A stretch of DNA of 48,411 nt from NCBI RefSeq assembly GCF_937891315.1, contig NZ_CALAGI010000045.1:1-48411 (forward strand), written 5' to 3'. Below are positions 41,539 through 48,411 of this stretch, one piece after another (within the stretch, counting starts at the first letter, position 1; each line of letters opens with the position of its first letter). The translations under genes and the position numbers were made by a program. The stretch is from an uncultured Amaricoccus sp. Lineage in GTDB: Bacteria > Pseudomonadota > Alphaproteobacteria > Rhodobacterales > Rhodobacteraceae. Below the pieces are notes generated by a model. That model was given only the letters and a program-made list of their open reading frames with translations, did no database searches and was not told where the DNA came from.

Positions 41539-44070
41539 TCACGCCCGCATTCGCGTGCCGTCGGGATCGAAGGGAGGCTCGACGAGGATGCGGGCCGGTC
41601 GGCGCACGCCAAGGATCTCCACCTCGAAAAGCCCGGTCTCCTCGCGCTCGGCCAGCGCCGCGGGCAGATAGCCCTGCGCCAGCGACAGGCGGACGCCGTG
41701 GCCGTAGCCGCCGGACGTGACCCAGCCGACGACGCGCCAGTCGCCGTCGCGCCGGGCGTCGATCTTGGCCACCGCGCGACCCTCGGCATCGAACCGCTCG
41801 GCGCCGAGACCATGGGCCGGCGCGACCGAGCCGTAGTCGCGATCGACCCGCGCCCAGATCGGTTCGTCGCCCATCACGTCGGCGTCGGCCGCCTCGATCG
41901 CGAGACCGACCCGCCGCAGCCTTGGCCCCGCCTCCGCCTCGCGCGCCGCCGCCTCGCGGCCGATGAAGTCCTTGCCGAGCCGGACGAACCGCTCCATTCC
42001 GCCCTCGGCCGCGCCATATATGGGGCGCAACTCGGCGAACCAGGTGGGGAAGTTCTTCTCCAGCCGCGTCGAGAGCAGCGCCCGCATGCCGAAATCGCTG
42101 GCGCCCTCGGCCTTCACCGCGCGATAGAGCGCGCGGAGATAGCAGGGCTCGACCCAGATCTCATAGCCGAGATCCCCGGTATAGCTCAGCCGGTTCACCA
42201 TTCCCGGCACCCCCGCCACGTCCATCGTGCGATGGTCCATGAAACGAAACGCGGCGTTCGAAACGTCGTGGTCGCTCAGCGCCGCCAGCACCTCCCGCGA
42301 TCGCGGCCCGGCGAGCATCAGCCCCATCAGCTTCATGCCGAGCCGCTCGACCCTGATCGAGCCGTCCGCCGGCAGATGCGCCTCGAACCAGCGCATGTGA
42401 TAGATCTGCGCGGCGGAGGAGCCCCAGAGATGGAAGCGCCCGTCCGTCCCGTGCGCCACGGTGAAATCGCCGATCAGCTTGCCGGCCGGGTTCAGCATCG
42501 GCGACAGCGCGATCCGGCCCGGTCGCGGCACCGCGCCGGCGAGCAGATGGTCGAGCCAGCCCTCCGCCCCGGGCCCGGTCACCACGTATTTCGCGAAATT
42601 GGCGATCTCCGTGACGCCGACGCCCTCGCGCACGGCCCGAACTTCGGCGCCGACACTATTGAAATCATTGGAGCGATGGAAGGAGAGCTCGTCCCGCGCC
42701 GGCGTGCCTTCCGGCGCGAACCAGAGCGGCACCTCGAGGCCCCAGGTCACGCCCATCACCGCGTTCCGCTCGGTCGTCATGATGTCGTAGAGCGGCGTTG
42801 TCTGCGTTGGCCGCGCGGCGCTCAGTTCCTCGTTCGGAAAGCGCAGCGAGAACCGACGGGCATAGTTCTCGCGCACCTTGGCGCTGGTGTAGCGCGGGGT
42901 CGCCCATTCGCCGAAGCGCGCGACATCCATGCCGAAGACATCGTGGCCGGGGTCGCCCTCCGTCATCCAGTTCGCGAGCACGAGGCCGACGCCACCACCC
43001 TGGCTGAAGCCCGCCATCACTCCGCAGGCCACCCAGTAGTTGGTCAGTCCCTGAACCGGCCCGACCAGCGGATTGCCGTCCGGCGCGAAGGTGAAAGGCC
43101 CGTTGATCACCTGCTTGATGCCGGCGTTCCCGAGCGCCGGGAAGTGCTGGAAGCCCACCTCGAGCGAAGGCGCGATGCGGTCGAGATCGGGCACCAGCAG
43201 CTCCTGCCCGAAATCCCAGGGCGTCGTCTTCGGCGACCAGGGCCGGCACTCCTTCTCGTAGGTGCCGAGCAGCACGCCGCCCCGCTCTTGCCGCGTGTAG
43301 ATCTCGCCTGGCAAGTCGATGACGCCCACCATCTCGCGCCCGGTTCGCGCGTTGAACTCCGCGATCTCGGGCATCGGCTCGGTCAGGAAATACATGTGCT
43401 CCATGGCGAGCACCGGCAGTTCCAGCCCGACCATTCGGCCGACCTCGCGCGCCCAGAGCCCGCCGCAATTCACCACATGCTCGGCCTCGATGGTGCCGTG
43501 CTCGGTGACGACGTTCCAGGCGCCGCCCGGCTCCTGCGTCAGTTCCACCACACGGTTGCGCAGGACGATCGTCGCGCCGAGCTTCCGCGCCGCCTTGGCA
43601 TAGGCATGGGTGGTGCCGGAGGGATCGAGATGGCCCTCGACCGGATCCCAGAGCGCGCCGATGAAATGCGACGGATCCATCAGCGGATACATCGCCGCCG
43701 CCTCGTTCGGGGTGATGATCTCGGTATCCATGCCGAGATAGCGGCCCTTGGCATGGGCGAGCCGCAGGTAATCCATCCGCTCCGGGCTGTTGGCCATCAT
43801 CACGCCGCCGGTCAGATGCAGGCCGCAGGATTGGCCCGACAGCTCCTCGAGCTCGCGATAGAGCGAAACGGTATAGGCCTGCAGCTTGGCGACGTTCGGA
43901 TCGCCGTTCAGCGTGTGAAACCCGCCCGCCGCGTGCCAGGACGAACCCGACGTGAGCTCGGAGCGCTCGATCAGGATGGCGTCGGTCCAGCCGGCCTTGG
44001 CGAGGTGATAGAGCACGGAGCAGCCAACGACCCCGCCGCCGATCACCACGACCCTCGCATGCTCCCGCAT
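41539..44070 (-). CDS. FAD-dependent dimethylglycine/sarcosine dehydrogenase-type enzyme
   Basis: Enzyme of 843 residues that oxidatively demethylates N-methyl amino acids and passes the one-carbon unit to tetrahydrofolate. The N-terminal FAD domain shows VVVIGGGVVGCSVLYHLAKA and SGSSWHAAGGFHTL; the His there is the covalent FAD attachment residue in relatives. The middle has VINGPFTFAPDGNPLVGPVQ. The C-terminal half is a GcvT-like folate-binding domain (VTEIANFAKYVVTGPGAEGW, LGYEIWVEPCYLRALYRAVK, WVTSGGYGHGVRLSLAQGYL). The ATG at 44070 has GGAGGCGG before it. Electrons likely go to ETF and the ETF-QO of this window. Precise substrate (dimethylglycine, sarcosine or a methylated analogue) is unknown. 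Confidence 0.86.
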   Translation of the reverse strand: MREHARVVVIGGGVVGCSVLYHLAKAGWTDAILIERSELTSGSSWHAAGGFHTLNGDPNVAKLQAYTVSLYRELEELSGQSCGLHLTGGVMMANSPERMDYLRLAHAKGRYLGMDTEIITPNEAAAMYPLMDPSHFIGALWDPVEGHLDPSGTTHAYAKAARKLGATIVLRNRVVELTQEPGGAWNVVTEHGTIEAEHVVNCGGLWAREVGRMVGLELPVLAMEHMYFLTEPMPEIAEFNARTGREMVGVIDLPGEIYTRQERGGVLLGTYEKECRPWSPKTTPWDFGQELLVPDLDRIAPSLEVGFQHFPALGNAGIKQVINGPFTFAPDGNPLVGPVQGLTNYWVACGVMAGFSQGGGVGLVLANWMTEGDPGHDVFGMDVARFGEWATPRYTSAKVRENYARRFSLRFPNEELSAARPTQTTPLYDIMTTERNAVMGVTWGLEVPLWFAPEGTPARDELSFHRSNDFNSVGAEVRAVREGVGVTEIANFAKYVVTGPGAEGWLDHLLAGAVPRPGRIALSPMLNPAGKLIGDFTVAHGTDGRFHLWGSSAAQIYHMRWFEAHLPADGSIRVERLGMKLMGLMLAGPRSREVLAALSDHDVSNAAFRFMDHRTMDVAGVPGMVNRLSYTGDLGYEIWVEPCYLRALYRAVKAEGASDFGMRALLSTRLEKNFPTWFAELRPIYGAAEGGMERFVRLGKDFIGREAAAREAEAGPRLRRVGLAIEAADADVMGDEPIWARVDRDYGSVAPAHGLGAERFDAEGRAVAKIDARRDGDWRVVGWVTSGGYGHGVRLSLAQGYLPAALAEREETGLFEVEILGVRRPARILVEPPFDPDGTRMRA

Positions 44071-44284
44071 CACCGCCTCCGCGCTCCGCGCCCGGATCAG
44101 GCGCCGGGCAATGCCTCTGCCAGGCCCGAATCGGGACCGGTCAGTCCGTCGATCACATCGAAACGCCGAAGGCGCGGCGCGGCCGTCTGCGACATCTCCG
44201 CCCCCGGTCGCGTCCGGGTGCCGGCGAGACGCCCAGGAAACCGGCCGGAGGCCCCCCACGGCTGGCGATGCGCGGAGCGCCTTG

Positions 44285-44521
44285 TCAGAACGCCTTGAAG
44301 GTCAGCGTCGTCAGGCTGCGGGCGATATGCGGGATGTCGAGGATCCTGTCGTTGATATAGCGGCCGATATCCTCGCCGTCGGGGATATAGACCTTCATGA
44401 TCAGGTCGTATTCGCCGCTGGTCGAATAGAGCTCCGAGGCGAATTCCCGGTCATAGATCGCGTCGGCCACCTCGTAGGTACGGCCCGGCGCGCAGCGCAG
44501 CTGGATGAAGACGCAATTCAT
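44285..44521 (-). CDS. stand-alone Lrp/AsnC effector-binding (RAM) domain protein
   Basis: Protein of 78 residues, MNCVFIQLRCAPGRTYEVAD, then SGEYDLIMKVYIPDGEDIGR. This is the amino-acid-binding half of Lrp/AsnC regulators without the DNA-binding helix-turn-helix. Such proteins form multimers and may sense amino acids or modulate full-length Lrp proteins. It stands upstream of the dehydrogenase gene on the same strand with 214 bases between, and divergent from hisB. Function unproven. Confidence 0.88.
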   Translation of the reverse strand: MNCVFIQLRCAPGRTYEVADAIYDREFASELYSTSGEYDLIMKVYIPDGEDIGRYINDRILDIPHIARSLTTLTFKAF

Positions 44522-44648
44522 GGATGGTTCCCTCCGGCGTCAGAGTGGCGGCTCGCCCGCCGCGATGCAATCGGGAACTCACCCCCGCGCCGGCCTTGGA
44601 ACCGCGCGGCCGCGCGGTTATAAGCGGCGCGGCAAACCTGAGGACAGC

Positions 44649-45242
44649 ATGATGCGCAAGGCGGACGTGAGCCGCGAGACCAGCGAGACCCGGCTTTCGG
44701 TGCGGATCGATCTCGACGGCACCGGCGCGCATTCCTGCCAGACCGGCGTTGGCTTCTTCGATCATATGCTCGACCAGTTGGCGCGCCACTCGCTCATCGA
44801 CATCGAGGTCCGGGCGACCGGCGACCTGCATATCGACGACCATCACACGGTCGAGGATGTCGGTATCGCGCTTGGCCGCGCGCTGGCCCAAGCGCTCGGC
44901 GACAAGAGCGGCGTCCGCCGCTACGGCTCCTGCCATCTCGCGATGGACGAGGCGCTGGTGCGCGCCGCGCTCGATCTCTCCGGTCGGCCGTTCCTGGTCT
45001 GGAAGGTCGATTTCCCGAGCCCGAAGATCGGCGGTTTCGACACCGAGCTGGTCCGCGAGTTTTTCACCGCCTTCGCCATGAATGCGCGGATGACCCTCAA
45101 TGTTTCGCTGCTCGATGGCGAGAATAGCCACCACATCGCCGAGGCCGCCTTCAAGGCCGTCGCCCAGGCCTTGCGCGCCGCCGTCGAACCCGATCCGAGG
45201 GCGCGTGGCGTGCCCTCGACCAAGGGCACGCTCGACGGATGA
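44649..45242 (+). CDS. hisB: imidazoleglycerol-phosphate dehydratase
   Basis: Protein of 197 residues from an ATG after GAGGACAGC. It catalyses the sixth histidine-biosynthesis step. The manganese-binding repeats are clear: GVGFFDHMLDQLARHSLIDI, DDHHTVEDVGIALGRAL, and SLLDGENSHHIAEAAFKA. It is the single-function bacterial form. hisH follows after 7 bases; hisA and hisF, which often complete this cluster, are not in the window. Confidence 0.95.
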   Translation: MMRKADVSRETSETRLSVRIDLDGTGAHSCQTGVGFFDHMLDQLARHSLIDIEVRATGDLHIDDHHTVEDVGIALGRALAQALGDKSGVRRYGSCHLAMDEALVRAALDLSGRPFLVWKVDFPSPKIGGFDTELVREFFTAFAMNARMTLNVSLLDGENSHHIAEAAFKAVAQALRAAVEPDPRARGVPSTKGTLDG

Positions 45243-45249
45243 CCCGGGC

Positions 45250-45885
45250 ATGACCTGCGCGATCATCGACTACGAAAGCGGCAATCTGCATTCCGCCGAG
45301 AAGAGCTTTCGCCGCATGGCCGCGGAGGCCGGCGCCGGCGAGGTCGTGGTGACCTCCGACCCCGAGACCGTGGCGCGGGCGGAGCGCATCGTGCTGCCCG
45401 GCGTCGGGGCCTTCGCCGATTGCCGCGCCGGGCTCATGGGCCGCGCCGGGCTCTGGGAGGCGATCTCGGCCCGGGTGGTGGCCGGCGCGCCCTTCCTCGG
45501 CATCTGCGTCGGCATGCAGCTGATGGCCGACATGGGCCGCGAGCATGGCGACACCCCGGGCTTCGGCTGGATCCCGGGCGAGGTCGTCCCTATCCGGCCG
45601 GCGGATCCCGCTCTGAAGATCCCGCATATGGGCTGGAACAATCTCTTCGGCCTCCGGCCGCATCCGCTGCTCGAAGGGATCGGCGAGGGCGACCACGCCT
45701 ATTTCGTCCATTCCTACCATCTCGCGGCGACGCATCCCGACGAGGTGCTGGCGCGGGTCGATCATGGCGGTCCGGTGACCGCGATGGTCGGGCGCGACAA
45801 TGTCGCCGGCACCCAGTTCCACCCCGAGAAGAGCCAGGCCACCGGGCTGCGGCTGATCGGCAATTTCCTGCGCTGGCGACCCTGA
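45250..45885 (+). CDS. hisH: imidazole glycerol phosphate synthase glutaminase subunit
   Basis: Class I glutamine amidotransferase of 211 residues that feeds ammonia to HisF. The catalytic triad is seen as FLGICVGMQLMADM (Cys) and TQFHPEKSQATGLRL (His, Glu). Other marks are IVLPGVGAFADCRAGLM and IPHMGWNNLF. It follows hisB closely in one operon. Confidence 0.95.
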   Translation: MTCAIIDYESGNLHSAEKSFRRMAAEAGAGEVVVTSDPETVARAERIVLPGVGAFADCRAGLMGRAGLWEAISARVVAGAPFLGICVGMQLMADMGREHGDTPGFGWIPGEVVPIRPADPALKIPHMGWNNLFGLRPHPLLEGIGEGDHAYFVHSYHLAATHPDEVLARVDHGGPVTAMVGRDNVAGTQFHPEKSQATGLRLIGNFLRWRP

Positions 45886-45940
45886 GCCAAGCGCCCCCAA
45901 CGAGCGAGGCGGATGTGAGAACAAGACCCGGAGGCACGGC

Positions 45941-46720
45941 GTGAGCGGCGCGGTGGCGCTCGCCACGATCACCCACGGCACGCCGACCGAGCGGCCGCCG
46001 CTCGTCATCGCGCACGGCCTCTTCGGGTCGGGTCGCAACTGGGGGGTGATCGCCAAGCGCCTGTCGCACGACCGGCTGGTGGTCGCCGTCGACATGCGCA
46101 ACCACGGCGACAGCCCGCGCAACCCTTCGCACGGCTACGAGGAAATGGCGACCGACCTCGCAGCGGTGGTAGAGGGCCTCGGCGGGCGCGCCGCGGTGCT
46201 CGGCCATTCGATGGGCGGCAAGGCGTCGATGATGCTCGCCATCACCCGGCCCGATCTCGTTGAACGGCTGGTGATCGCCGATATCGCGCCGATCGCCTAC
46301 GACCACGACCAGCTGGTCTATGTCCGCGCGATGCGCGGGGTCGATCTCGCGGGCGTCACCCGAAGGTCGGAGGTCGATGCGCGCCTCGCCGAAACCGTGG
46401 ACGATGCCGCGCTTCGCGCCTTCTTCCTGCAGAGCGTCGCCTTCGCCGAGGAGGGCGCGCGCTGGAAGCTCGATCTCGAGACGCTGGGGCGGGAGATGCC
46501 CCGGATCATGGCCTTCCCGCCGGTGAGCGGCCGCTTCGAGGGCCCCGCGCTTTTCGTCACCGGCGCGCATTCGAGCTATGTCCGGCCCGAGCACTGGCAA
46601 CGGATCGCGACGCTGTTTCCCGCCGCCCAGCGCCGGGTCATCCCGGCCGCCGGCCACTGGCTCCACGCCGAAGCGCCGGGCCCGTTCATCGAGGCGGTGG
46701 CGGCTTTCCTGACGAGCTAG
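45941..46720 (+). CDS. alpha/beta hydrolase, YbfF-like esterase
   Basis: Hydrolase of 259 residues from a GTG start. It shows IAHGLFGSGRNWGVIAKRL, VAVDMRNHGDSPRNPSHGYE, the nucleophile VLGHSMGGKASMML, and the late catalytic His in RRVIPAAGHWLHAEAPG. This is the YbfF/ABHD11 pattern of acyl-esterases. Substrate unknown. It lies 55 bases after hisH and 40 bases before tRNA-Thr; whether it belongs to the his operon cannot be seen. Confidence 0.88.
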   Translation: MSGAVALATITHGTPTERPPLVIAHGLFGSGRNWGVIAKRLSHDRLVVAVDMRNHGDSPRNPSHGYEEMATDLAAVVEGLGGRAAVLGHSMGGKASMMLAITRPDLVERLVIADIAPIAYDHDQLVYVRAMRGVDLAGVTRRSEVDARLAETVDDAALRAFFLQSVAFAEEGARWKLDLETLGREMPRIMAFPPVSGRFEGPALFVTGAHSSYVRPEHWQRIATLFPAAQRRVIPAAGHWLHAEAPGPFIEAVAAFLTS

Positions 46721-46760
46721 GGGTGGACGGGCACCGCGCCCATTGCTAAGGGGAGCGCGC

Positions 46761-46836
46761 GCCGCAGTAGCTCAGCTGGTAGAGCACGTCATTCGTAATG
46801 ATGGGGTCGGGGGTTCGAGTCCCTTCTGCGGCACCA
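46761..46836 (+). tRNA. tRNA-Thr (anticodon CGT), CCA encoded
   Basis: GCCGCAG/CTGCGGC acceptor stem with A discriminator and CCA; D stem GCTC/GAGC; anticodon stem CGTCA/TGATG around TTCGTAA, giving CGT for ACG threonine codons; T loop GGTTCGAGTCC. A truncated tyrosine integrase lies 166 bases downstream, the usual arrangement after integration at the 3' end of a tRNA gene. Confidence 0.95.
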
Positions 46837-47002
46837 TCACCCCGTTCGCCAACGCCCTGGACTGGTTGAGAAATCTCTGAGATCGTAATGCAAGTTGGGC
46901 TGGCCTGTCCGCCAGCGGCCGCCTTTGTTCCCCCATAGCCGGGTGGACTCGGGGGCCTTCGTGGGGGCCTTCAGGAATGGCCGGAAACGAAAGGCCCCCA
47001 CA

Positions 47003-47233
47003 GTGTCGCTCACCGATTCCGCGATCCGTGCGCTCAAACCCCGGGCAAGGTCCCATAAGGTCGCTGACGAGAAGGGCCGTGATCTCCAGGTGACGCAATC
47101 TGGCGGGAGATTGTGGCGATTGAAATTTCGCCTGGCTGGAGGCGTCGAGAAGAAACTCTCACTGGGAGCGTATCCAGAAATCTCGCTCAAGGCGGCGCGT
47201 GACCTGCGCGATCCGGCGCCGGCTCCACGATGA
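47003..47233 (+). pseudogene. truncated tyrosine integrase (arm-binding N-terminal domain only)
   Basis: From a GTG, 76 codons read SLTDSAIRALKPRARSHKVA, then DEKGRDLQVTQSGGRLWRLK and LSLGAYPEISLKAARDLRD. This is the DUF4102/arm-type DNA-binding domain of P4-like phage integrases, including the LSLGxYPxISLxxAR signature. The frame ends after eight unrelated residues, so the central and catalytic tyrosine-recombinase domains are missing. It marks an old island integration at tRNA-Thr. Some sequence upstream is open in frame but unconserved. Confidence 0.75.
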
Positions 47234-47270
47234 GTGCCTGAACGAGCATCTGTTCGAAAGCCCGCGCCTG
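47220..47270 (+). mobile_element. scrap of an IS3-family transposase
   Basis: At the point where the integrase similarity ends, another frame reads RLHDECLNEHLFES. This is nearly the highly conserved RDECLNEHWF segment that follows the catalytic Glu in IS3/IS407-type transposases. Nothing recognisable continues beyond about 15 residues, so only a scar remains, perhaps from the insertion that broke the integrase. Confidence 0.45.
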
Positions 47271-47552
47271 CGCGGACTGAACGGCGCCCGGGACGAGCTC
47301 CCGCCGGCCGCCACTGCCCGGAACCTCCGCAAGCTCGCCAGGCTGGCGCCGAGCCCCGCGCGGGGGTCGCGGTCCGGCCATTCGACCGGCCAGGCCAATC
47401 GACCAGGCGCGTCCATTCTTCACCGAAATCAGCCTGTCGCGGCCGTTCCGCAAGCTTTCCTGCTCGACCGCGGCGGCCGTCCGCGAGTTTTGCCCCTGCG
47501 GGCCCTGGCCATGCGAAATCCCCCTGCGATCGGCGCGCGTCCGGACAGAGGC

Positions 47553-48411
47553 TCACCACTGGTAGGCGACGGTCAGGCTGGCGAACCGGGTCTCGCCGAA
47601 GTCGCAGGCCCAAGGCGAGCAGACGGTGATGCGCTCGTCGGTCAGGTTCGAGACGTTGGCGCTCAGCGTCACCCCGGCCCAGTCCGACCGCAGCCCCCCG
47701 AGGTCGTAGCTCGCGGCGAGGTCGAAGAGCGTCTGGCCGTCGTTGCGCACCGTGTTGGCATTGTCGCCCCAGTAGGCGCTCCAATACCGCACACCGCCAC
47801 CGAGGGTCGCGCCGCGCAGCGGTCCGGCGTCGAAGCCGTAGTTCAGCCAGAGCGAGGCGGTGTGCGGCGGCACGTCGCGGTATTCGTTGCCCTGGTCGCC
47901 GGCGTTCGACTTGGTGATCTCGCTGTCGATGTAGGTATAGGCGAGGATCGCCTCGACCGGGCCGACCATGGCGCGGCCTTCGAGCTCGACGCCGCGCATC
48001 CGCACCTCACCGGTCTGGATCGTGTAGAATTCATGCTCCGGATCGTCGGTCGGCACGTTGGTGCGGGTCAGGTCGTAGGCGGCAAGCGTCACCAGCGCGT
48101 CCAGACCCGGCGGCTGGTATTTCACCCCGACCTCGAACTGCTCGCCCCGCGACGGCTCGAAGGCCGTGCCGTCGAAGGCCGCGCCGGGTTCCGGCCAGAA
48201 CGACTGGGCATAGCTCGCATAGGGCGCGACGCCGTTGTCGAAGAGATAGAGCAGGCCCGCGTTCAGCGACAGCGCGCCGTCGTCGGTGTCGGTGCGATAG
48301 GTCGCGCCGTCGTCGTAATGCGTCGTCGCCCAGTCGTAGCGTCCGCCGATGGTGGCGAACCAGCGGCCCGCCTCGATCTGGTCCTGCAGGTACAGGCCGG
48401 CGTTCTCGATC
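47553..48411 (-). CDS. TonB-dependent receptor, C-terminal part (runs off the window edge)
   Basis: Minus-strand frame of 286 codons open to the right edge; its N-terminus lies outside. The protein is a barrel of aromatic strands: AGLYLQDQIEAGRWFATIGG, LSLNAGLLYLFDNGVAPYAS, YAQSFWPEPG, RGVELEGRAMVGPVEAIL, RDVPPHTASLWLNYGF. It ends VSNLTDERIT to SLTVAYQW, the terminal-aromatic signal for outer-membrane assembly. This is the pattern of siderophore receptors (ferrichrome/ferrioxamine-like). Substrate cannot be told. It lies beyond the integrase scar, so it may belong to the inserted island. Confidence 0.88.
   Translation of the reverse strand, partial: IENAGLYLQDQIEAGRWFATIGGRYDWATTHYDDGATYRTDTDDGALSLNAGLLYLFDNGVAPYASYAQSFWPEPGAAFDGTAFEPSRGEQFEVGVKYQPPGLDALVTLAAYDLTRTNVPTDDPEHEFYTIQTGEVRMRGVELEGRAMVGPVEAILAYTYIDSEITKSNAGDQGNEYRDVPPHTASLWLNYGFDAGPLRGATLGGGVRYWSAYWGDNANTVRNDGQTLFDLAASYDLGGLRSDWAGVTLSANVSNLTDERITVCSPWACDFGETRFASLTVAYQW

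Noticed and set aside
40876..44298. Plus-strand open frame of over 1100 codons opposite the dimethylglycine dehydrogenase
   Set aside because: Composition is Arg/Pro/His-rich and shows no domain; the minus strand has FAD and folate-binding motifs.
1..48411. CRISPR arrays
   Set aside because: No regularly spaced direct repeats with unique spacers were seen.

Overview
The window looks like the chromosome of a high-GC alphaproteobacterium, most likely in or near the Rhodobacterales. I base this on protein resemblance and on familiar gene neighbourhoods: greA next to a conserved two-TM protein; an ETF-QO, TPR, ispE, polyprenyl synthase, DUF2007 and tRNA1(Val)-type methyltransferase run; a glnD/LpoA-like pair divergent from rsmI and a YraN-family gene; and hisB with hisH. 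No database search was possible, so the placement is an inference.

Left end (1-4640). Bases 1 to about 780 code on the minus strand for part of a protein that reads like a myxobacterial outer-membrane beta-barrel protein. This is joined abruptly to the first ~115 codons of a DnaA-like plasmid replication initiator. A plasmid maintenance module follows: a candidate origin/promoter gap, parA, parB and a ccdA-ccdB toxin-antitoxin pair. A 16-bp palindrome (CTTCCCCGCGGGGAAG) lies once inside parA and twice inside parB, always in the frame that reads ETFPAGK, with a degenerate copy near the start of parA. The module is either an integrated plasmid remnant, part of a chromid, or an assembly join.

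Housekeeping block (4924-20700). This holds the two-TM protein and greA (minus strand), ETF-ubiquinone oxidoreductase, a secreted TPR protein, ispE, a long-chain polyprenyl diphosphate synthase, DUF2007, an N6-adenine methyltransferase, a DUF465 protein, an alpha/beta hydrolase, thrS and lipB, then tRNA-Leu(GAG). A P-type cation ATPase carrying a one-base frameshift in a G run sits between thrS and lipB.

Accessory block (20997-27849). This contains an NAD(P)H-dependent ferredoxin-reductase-like flavoprotein, a small monooxygenase-fold protein, an O-methyltransferase-like protein and a 1275-residue regulator combining a SARP/BTAD front end, a degenerate cyclase domain, an AAA ATPase and TPR-like repeats. 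The gap before the regulator has 11-bp-period direct repeats of the kind SARPs bind.

Nitrogen and C1 block (28024-34124). A cupin-XRE regulator precedes a probable operon for three glutamate-synthase-like subunits and a type III glutamine-synthetase-like enzyme, matching the N-methylglutamate pathway (mgsABC-gmaS) or the related glxBCD-glnT set. purU follows. A dimethylglycine/sarcosine dehydrogenase lies at 41.5-44.1 kb. Together these suggest use of methylated amines as nitrogen sources, with one-carbon units passed to folate.

Right part (34354-48411). This holds aroQ, glnD, an LpoA-like lipoprotein, rsmI, a YraN-family gene, a VOC protein, the dehydrogenase, a stand-alone Lrp/AsnC effector domain, hisB, hisH, an esterase-like hydrolase and tRNA-Thr(CGT). 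The tRNA is followed by a truncated tyrosine integrase and an IS3-type transposase scrap, then the C-terminal part of a TonB-dependent receptor running off the edge.
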